Source of the DNA: CAZJCK01 sp964544635
GTDB taxonomy: Bacteria; Zixibacteria; MSB-5A5; GN15; FEB-12
DNA: 64,000 bases
Assembly: GCA_964544635.1 (NCBI GenBank)
Contig: CAZJCK010000007.1
Coordinates: 1-64,000 of the forward strand
Direction: 5' to 3'
The notes beneath the pieces are model-generated. The model saw only the letters and a program-made list of their open reading frames with translations. It was not told the DNA's origin and did not search any database. Both the position numbers and the translations under genes were made by a program. This document shows, one piece after another, positions 58,867 through 64,000 of the stretch (positions within the stretch are counted from its first letter, which is position 1; each line of letters begins with the position of its first letter).

Positions 58867-59675
58867 AGGTTGCGCGGGCTGACCGATGATGTGTAGGTTC
58901 GGAACTGGTAAGGATCGTTCTCTTTTTCCGGATCCGGATTGCGAGTACGGGCGGTCAGTTCAATCGAAATCTCCCGCACGTTATGTATCAGCAACGGTTC
59001 GTCAACCCACTTGCCGTCCGGCATGCGGAACTGAAACTGGAGGTCGATAATGCTCTCGGCGTAGGTAACCGGCGGTTGTCCGTAATACTGCGACTTGAGG
59101 GACGGGTTGTCCGGGTTGGTGGTGTTGTCGATATAGAAACGGCACTGCGTGAGCCCAAGCACCAGTGAACCCATGCCGTAAGTTCTTCCGAGTGCACCGG
59201 CAGGGAAGATGACGGTGTTACTGGAGTCGACGCTGGCAATTTGAAACCATTCCCCTTGGCCCGAGTCCGGTTCTACAATGTATGCCCACTGATTGTCATA
59301 GAAGCAGTTGACCGCCTTGCCACATTCGATTTTGGCCATATTGCCGGCCATGGCAGACGACAGGTAACTATCGCAGCCGCTGGTGAGAAACGTTACGACT
59401 ATGGTGTCGGGATCGGAGTTGAAGGCTTCGACACAGGTAATCGTATTGGGGACCTGAAAGCCGGCCATACGGATGTGCTTGCTCAACTGATCGAGGGACG
59501 CTCGCGCCGACTGCTGCATCGACGCAATTTCGTCCTGGGTAATGTAGTTCTTGTGTTGCGTGATATAGGTTCTCATGACGGCCGTTGTTACCACGCCCAT
59601 GATCGCCAGGGCTATGATGACTTCCAGAAGCGACGCGCCGCGACGGTTGCGTATCGGAGAAACGGGGGAGGGCAT
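58863..59675 (-). CDS. Type IV pilin-like (PilW-type) protein
   Basis: 270 residues. The prepilin signal is visible: a short basic leader, then RRGASLLEVIIALAIMGVVTTAVMRTYI, where cleavage occurs before the methylated residue and the E five residues later helps assembly. The rest resembles minor pilins of the PilW kind (QQSARASLDQLSKHIRMAGFQVPN; CDSYLSSAMAGNMAKIECGKAVNCFYDNQ), with several cysteines. Minor pilins prime type IV pili or type II secretion pseudopili. No other pilus genes are visible in the 60 kb, so it is an orphan here. Its stop codon overlaps that of the NifX-like gene. Confidence 0.85.
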   Translation of the reverse strand: MPSPVSPIRNRRGASLLEVIIALAIMGVVTTAVMRTYITQHKNYITQDEIASMQQSARASLDQLSKHIRMAGFQVPNTITCVEAFNSDPDTIVVTFLTSGCDSYLSSAMAGNMAKIECGKAVNCFYDNQWAYIVEPDSGQGEWFQIASVDSSNTVIFPAGALGRTYGMGSLVLGLTQCRFYIDNTTNPDNPSLKSQYYGQPPVTYAESIIDLQFQFRMPDGKWVDEPLLIHNVREISIELTARTRNPDPEKENDPYQFRTYTSSVSPRNL

Positions 59676-59953
59676 TGTCAGGCTCCTTCAGGCAGGCTGT
59701 TTATGGTCTGACCGCTGAGTGATCTTCTCGAGAAGTCATCGTTGTACGGCGCTGGGGAACTGATCGGGGACGATGGTCGTCTCAGTGGGGGGCACCGGCA
59801 GACGCCGACCCTGTGCTCGGCAAATCCCTACATCATTCACCCTGCTTCTAATATCGGCTGTCGCTCAAAATGACTTAATAATGCGGGACGGCTGCTTTGT
59901 GCCTGACGGGGTGGCTGTGCATTGTGAGAAGTGGATGGCGGGCAGAAGATAAA

Positions 59954-60027
<74 letters not shown>

Positions 60028-60109
60028 ATTTCTATCTTGTTATACAGGCACCGAGTATATAGAAGATTTCAAATGAATGTCAACCCCTTTTGCCGCCCCG
60101 CAAGTCCCC

Positions 60110-61153
60110 TCAGCGGCCGGTCGTAAAGTAGATAATCGCCGCCGCCACGACCACAAACGCCACAAATATCAACAGGGTGCCGAACTTGTTGCCACCGGAA
60201 CTTTCACTCTCCGAGTTGTGACTGCGGTCCTCTTCCTCTTCCTGGAACTCGCGGATCTGCTTCAGCCAGCCATCCTCGACCTGCAACAGCTCCTGGTTCT
60301 CCTCAGTGATAGTCACGGTCTCGACTTCCGGGATCGGGCTGTCGGAGACCTCCTCGACCCGAATCGCGATGACCGTCACATTGTCATTGCCGCCCCGGTC
60401 GTTGGCCATCTGCACCAGGTTTTCGACCATCTGATCGAGATTATCACGCTCTTTGTTGGCGACGTCAAATATCTCCTCGTCGTCGGCAAAGCCGCATAAA
60501 CCGTCGGAGCACATAATAAACGTTTCGCCCGGCTTCATCTTGCGCAGGGTGTAGTCGACCTCGACGTTGGGACGCACCCCCAGGGCCCGCGTGATGATGT
60601 TCTTGGCCACCATCTGGGAGGCCTCTTCGTGCGAGATTCCCTGCTGCTGTTCGACCTCGGAAACCCAGGAATGGTCGCGCGTCAGAGGCACCAGCTTGTT
60701 TTCGTTGAGACGGTAGGCGCGGCTGTCGCCGACATGAGCGATCGAGACGGTGTCGGCCTCGAACGACATGGCCACCACCGTGGTTCCCATCCCCTGCTTC
60801 TCCTTATCCTCCATGGCCATATTGTAGATATTGCGATTGGCCAGCCGGATCGATTTCACGAGTAATTCGCCGGTCGGGGGGAAGGTGCGCCCGAAGTTCA
60901 GGCGGCTGTCATTGAGAATCTGCTTTTCGAAATTATGGAAGACGGTCCGCATGGTATCCGAGGCGGTCATCGAAGCGACCTCGCCTGCCTGGTGACCACC
61001 CATGCCGTCACAGACGGCGTAGACGTGGCAGTCTTCGTCGAGATGCAGATAGTCCTGGTTATTTGAGCGAACCAAACCAACATCGGTTTTGCCCGCGACA
61101 GTCAATCGAAACGACACGTATCTCCTCACCGGTTTGTTCTTTTTGCCGGTCAT
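60110..61153 (-). CDS. PP2C-family serine/threonine protein phosphatase, membrane-anchored
   Basis: 347 residues from the ATG at 61153; a GTG six codons earlier is an alternative. The catalytic domain (about 15-255) has the PP2C motifs: GLVRSNNQDYL, AVCDGMGGHQAGEVAS (metal-binding Asp-Gly), GTTVVAMSF, IAHVGDSRAYRL, ITRALG, CSDGLCGFADDEEI and GGNDNVTVI. A charged linker and a C-terminal transmembrane helix (about 325-345, LLIFVAFVVVAAAIIYF) follow, so the catalytic part faces the cytoplasm. Such enzymes reverse Ser/Thr kinase (PASTA/Pkn-type) phosphorylation. No kinase gene is adjacent. Confidence 0.93.
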   Translation of the reverse strand: MTGKKNKPVRRYVSFRLTVAGKTDVGLVRSNNQDYLHLDEDCHVYAVCDGMGGHQAGEVASMTASDTMRTVFHNFEKQILNDSRLNFGRTFPPTGELLVKSIRLANRNIYNMAMEDKEKQGMGTTVVAMSFEADTVSIAHVGDSRAYRLNENKLVPLTRDHSWVSEVEQQQGISHEEASQMVAKNIITRALGVRPNVEVDYTLRKMKPGETFIMCSDGLCGFADDEEIFDVANKERDNLDQMVENLVQMANDRGGNDNVTVIAIRVEEVSDSPIPEVETVTITEENQELLQVEDGWLKQIREFQEEEEDRSHNSESESSGGNKFGTLLIFVAFVVVAAAIIYFTTGR

Positions 61154-61250
61154 ACCTGACACTATCCCCACCTCTGCCGAAACACCCGTGATGCGTTGTA
61201 TCTATTCGCTGAATATCGGTAGCTTAACTCTACGACACAATAATAAAAAA

Positions 61251-61272
61251 GCCCCGGAACGATGTCCGGGGC
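61251..61272 (-). terminator. Intrinsic terminator after the 61302 gene
   Basis: GCCCCGGA-ACGATG-TCCGGGGC followed on the minus strand by six T. Confidence 0.9.
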
Positions 61273-61301
61273 CGGTAACTTTCGAATAACGGAAACGGCA
61301 A

Positions 61302-62360
61302 CTATTTTAGCAGCACCATCTTGCGGGCCTCGCTGAACTGCTCGGTGACCAGCCGATAGAAGTAAACTCCACTGCTCAGGTCGGAGGCATCATAGTCGAT
61401 CTCATGGTCGCCCGACGACAAGACGCCGAGGTCAATACGGTCAACCGTCCGCCCCAACAGGTCGATAATCGTCAGTTCGGCCGCCGTCCGCGACGGCAGC
61501 GAAAAGCCGATCGTGGTCGAAGGATTGAACGGGTTCGGGTAGTTCTGGCGCAGGGCAAAGCCGCCCGGCAGCAGATTGTCAGCCGGGTCGTCGACGTCGG
61601 TGATCGACTTGGTGACGATCACTTCGTCGTCCACCCGCTCACCGGTGTCCAGGTTCGAATACACACTGAACGGCACATTGTAGGTGGTATCGCCGCCGCC
61701 GCCGAAGAAGTTCAGGGTGATATCGAAGTACAGGCTGACCTCTTCACCCGGCTCGGCATACACGAAGTCGTTCTGTGCCGCGGCGGTCCAGGCCGGAGAA
61801 CTGCCGGTATCTGCCGTCTGGACGGTGACACTGTAGAAATCAAGGCCGTCGCCATCATTGCGCACCGTCACCCAGACCCGCCTGGTCTGGCCGGGCGCCA
61901 TGAGCTGCGCCTGCGGCAGTGAGATCGGCGTGAGAGCCACTGTGCCGGTCGCGGAGAGTTTGACCCGGCGGACAAAGATGCTGTCCTCCTGGACGTTTTG
62001 CCATACTACGCTGCCTGAATCGACAGTAGCGGCGCGGCCGTTGATCGTAAATACGATTTCCTCACCGGTTGACATGCCCTCGTCTAAAGTATCCGGGGGG
62101 GTCTTGTCATCGCCGTACACTGCCATCGCACCAAACTTGCCGTGGGCATCGGTCACGGTGTCGCGGCCACAAATGACTCCAGACTGATCAAACGCTTCAA
62201 TGATCGAACCTACCGGCAACAGCTCGCCGTTAAAGAGCTGGCCTTCGCCGGCATAGAATGCGTTTCGTTGTGTCGGGATTGGATCATCCGCGTGGGCCAT
62301 TACACTTAGAGCGAAGACCGCCAGCAACAATCCGGTTGTAAGTATCAGGTATCTTTTCAC
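61302..62360 (-). CDS. Secreted protein with C-terminal sorting domain
   Basis: 352 residues with a signal peptide (about 1-24, ending AHAD). The N-terminal domain (about 30-145) has NAFYAGEGQLFNGELLPVGSIIEAFDQSGVICGRDTV, a segment also found in the neighbouring 62424 gene, so the two share a module. It is followed by an Ig-like beta domain and the sorting domain (QNYPNPFNPSTTIGF, ending KMVLLK). No dockerin is visible. It is 63 bases downstream of the 62424 gene, on the same strand, and may be co-transcribed. Role unknown; likely surface-located. Confidence 0.78.
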   Translation of the reverse strand: MKRYLILTTGLLLAVFALSVMAHADDPIPTQRNAFYAGEGQLFNGELLPVGSIIEAFDQSGVICGRDTVTDAHGKFGAMAVYGDDKTPPDTLDEGMSTGEEIVFTINGRAATVDSGSVVWQNVQEDSIFVRRVKLSATGTVALTPISLPQAQLMAPGQTRRVWVTVRNDGDGLDFYSVTVQTADTGSSPAWTAAAQNDFVYAEPGEEVSLYFDITLNFFGGGGDTTYNVPFSVYSNLDTGERVDDEVIVTKSITDVDDPADNLLPGGFALRQNYPNPFNPSTTIGFSLPSRTAAELTIIDLLGRTVDRIDLGVLSSGDHEIDYDASDLSSGVYFYRLVTEQFSEARKMVLLK

Positions 62361-62423
62361 TGTGTCACCATTCCGTTATTCGACAGGTGTTGATACACCC
62401 AACAGTTTTCCAAATTCTGCACT

Positions 62424-64000
62424 CTATTTCAACAAGGTCATCTTCTTCGTTTCACTATAGTCGCCGGCCGACAGGCGGTAGAAATAGACCCCCGAGGCGG
62501 CTTGTTCGCCGCGCTGGTTGCGGCCATCCCAGACTACCGTATTCTCGCCTGCCGTCGCCATACCGTCAAGCGGTACTGCAACCAGCTTGCCGAGAATGTT
62601 ATAGACTTCCAGCTTCGCCTTGACCGCGTTGGGGAGCGTAAAGCTGATGGTGGTCGTCGGGTTGAACGGGTTCGGGTAGTTCTGGGCCAGCGAGAAGCTG
62701 TACGGCACCACCGGGTCACCGCTGCCGGTGGACAGCGAGGTCACTTCGAGTTTGGCACCCATGTCGGTCCAGGTAAACTGCTCGGCCGTTTCTTCTCCGT
62801 TGACCGAGAAGGAGAACGTCTGACCCTCCGCCAGACCGTCATTCTCATGGCCGGCATACACCGCCATGAAGCCAAAGGAACCGTCGCTGCGCACGCTGCT
62901 ACGCCCGATAAGGGTACCATTTTCAGCATGGGCGGTCAGTTCGGTACCGGCCGGCAGCAGCATGCCGTCGACCTTGAGAGCCTTGCTGTAGACGTTCATC
63001 CAGCGGTTAGTGATCGATACGGCGTCATTCGACGCTGCCAGCGGCTGTCCCAGAATCCTGCGGCTGTTGGTCAGCGGCCCGGATTCACCGTAGATCAGGC
63101 TCGACGGTTTGTCGACCTTGACCCAGTAACCGTTGCAGACGCTCATCTCGGTCAAGGTGTTAAATTCGTCACCCGGAATGTACACCGTACCGCCGCCGTC
63201 AAAGCCGAGGGCGACCAGCAGGTCATCCATCACCGAGGCCAGGGCGGTTTCGACAGTCTGGGTGTCGCTCGGCAGGTAGGAGACAAGGTTCCAGCCCTGG
63301 TCGAGCGGGATCGGGGTGGTGGTCGGTACCGGTACGCCGGTGATCGGCAGAGAAGTATCGCACGACACCTTGACCCAGTAACCGCTCAGGTGATCGACCT
63401 GCCACAGGGTTGAGAATGCCGGCAGGTTAGGATCGTAGACCAGGCCGCCGCGCTCAAAGCCAAGGACGATTTCAAGGCACTCGCCCAGGGGTGCGAAGAA
63501 CGAGGTGACATTGTCCGGTGTCTGGTCGAGGTTCCAGCTTATCAGGTTCCAGCCCTCGGTCAGTTCGCAGGCGAAGCCTTCGGGCGCACCCACTTCGAGG
63601 CAGACCTCAAAGTTGTCGCCGTTGGCGGTCCAGGTCCGCGGACCGGAGGCGATCGCTTCGATGCCGTTGACATAGAATCGGATCAGGTCACCCGGATCGG
63701 CGCCCTGATCGCCGGCGCTGTACTGGTCGTCGCGGTAGACCGGCAGGAAGCCGTACTTTCCTTCTTCGCTGACGAACGCCACGCCGCAGCGGACACCGTC
63801 AGGATCGAACGCCTCGACCACCGATCCAACCGGCAACGGACGTCCCATAAACATATTCGAGGAGCAGTAGAAGTCGACCCATTCCGGCGTCGGGTGCACC
63901 GGTCCAACCGGCTGCAGCACGATCATGATGCCGACCTCTCCAAAGTTCACATCGAGTACGGTGTTCGGGTAGTAGCCTTCGGCGAAGGCATAAAGATCGA
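62424..64000 (-). CDS. Secreted multi-domain protein with C-terminal sorting domain (5' partial)
   Basis: The frame is open to the right edge (the codons before the first candidate start read AFAEGYYPNTVLD), so the N-terminus is missing and the GTG at 63950 is probably internal. Visible parts, N to C: the shared module PLPVGSVVEAFDPDGVRCG and two copies of a repeated beta unit (WNLISWNLDQTPDNVTSFF; WNLVSYLPSDTQTVETAL). Then come a second copy of the shared module (LLPAGTELTAHAENGTLIG) and the sorting domain (QNYPNPFNPTTTISF, ending KMTLLK). The internal duplication suggests a modular surface protein. Function unknown. Confidence 0.75.
   Translation of the reverse strand, partial: DLYAFAEGYYPNTVLDVNFGEVGIMIVLQPVGPVHPTPEWVDFYCSSNMFMGRPLPVGSVVEAFDPDGVRCGVAFVSEEGKYGFLPVYRDDQYSAGDQGADPGDLIRFYVNGIEAIASGPRTWTANGDNFEVCLEVGAPEGFACELTEGWNLISWNLDQTPDNVTSFFAPLGECLEIVLGFERGGLVYDPNLPAFSTLWQVDHLSGYWVKVSCDTSLPITGVPVPTTTPIPLDQGWNLVSYLPSDTQTVETALASVMDDLLVALGFDGGGTVYIPGDEFNTLTEMSVCNGYWVKVDKPSSLIYGESGPLTNSRRILGQPLAASNDAVSITNRWMNVYSKALKVDGMLLPAGTELTAHAENGTLIGRSSVRSDGSFGFMAVYAGHENDGLAEGQTFSFSVNGEETAEQFTWTDMGAKLEVTSLSTGSGDPVVPYSFSLAQNYPNPFNPTTTISFTLPNAVKAKLEVYNILGKLVAVPLDGMATAGENTVVWDGRNQRGEQAASGVYFYRLSAGDYSETKKMTLLK

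Overview
The window (about 57% GC by eye) comes from an uncultured-type, double-membraned bacterium. The best guess is the candidate phylum Zixibacteria or a close relative near the FCB group. The reasons are the many secreted proteins ending in a NYPNPFNPxTTI...MMLLK-type sorting domain, the frequent dockerin-like modules, a TonB receptor, lipoproteins, DUF2723 and DUF4175 proteins, and strong AGGAGG-type ribosome sites. This taxonomic call is inference; no rRNA gene is present. No phage, insertion sequence or CRISPR array was seen.

Layout. 1-6.5 kb: the end of a membrane-anchored ethylbenzene-dehydrogenase-like haem protein, then four secreted proteins with cohesin-like, thrombospondin-3, dockerin and C-terminal sorting modules. 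6.9-13 kb: rarA, a secreted protein with three dockerin-like modules, an apparently non-coding transcription unit with a perfect sigma-70 promoter and its own terminator (10.33-10.78 kb), a three-gene operon of small unrecognised proteins, and a GIN-domain adhesin-like protein. 13.2-19.6 kb: a large Ig-like lipoprotein, the replication pair dciA-gyrB, a DUF4136 lipoprotein and a TPR protein. 19.6-28 kb: one long leftward gene string running from a two-component system through pth, rpsF, rpsR, a DUF2232 protein, rplI, a DUF151 nuclease, an LpoA-like TPR plus periplasmic-binding protein, and three small envelope or unknown proteins. 28-43 kb: a lipoprotein, a histidine kinase with a CheV-like partner, copA, an ECF sigma factor, an M23 peptidase, an SDR dehydrogenase with a DUF1801 protein, a chemoreceptor with three zinc-binding CZB domains, an excisionase-type regulator and a DUF2723 glycosyltransferase-like protein. 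43-50 kb: a DUF4159-DUF4175-TPR operon and a decayed CRTAC1-type gene. 50-64 kb: an outer-membrane barrel, further secreted sorting-domain proteins, a TonB receptor, a DUF134-NifX-like pair, a pilin-like protein, tRNA-Arg(ACG), a PP2C phosphatase, and two more secreted proteins, the last cut by the window edge.

Working together. Housekeeping islands (dciA-gyrB; rpsF-rpsR-rplI; pth; rarA) are set in a genome rich in surface proteins. Ten genes encode cohesin-like, dockerin-like and/or sorting-domain proteins, suggesting a calcium-dependent, non-cellulosomal surface assembly. The most unusual items are the orphan structured RNA unit at 10.3-10.8 kb and the small-protein operon behind it, the triple-CZB chemoreceptor, and the copA promoter, which looks MerR-type and leaderless. 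Starts, promoters, hairpins and family calls were all read by eye; no search was run.
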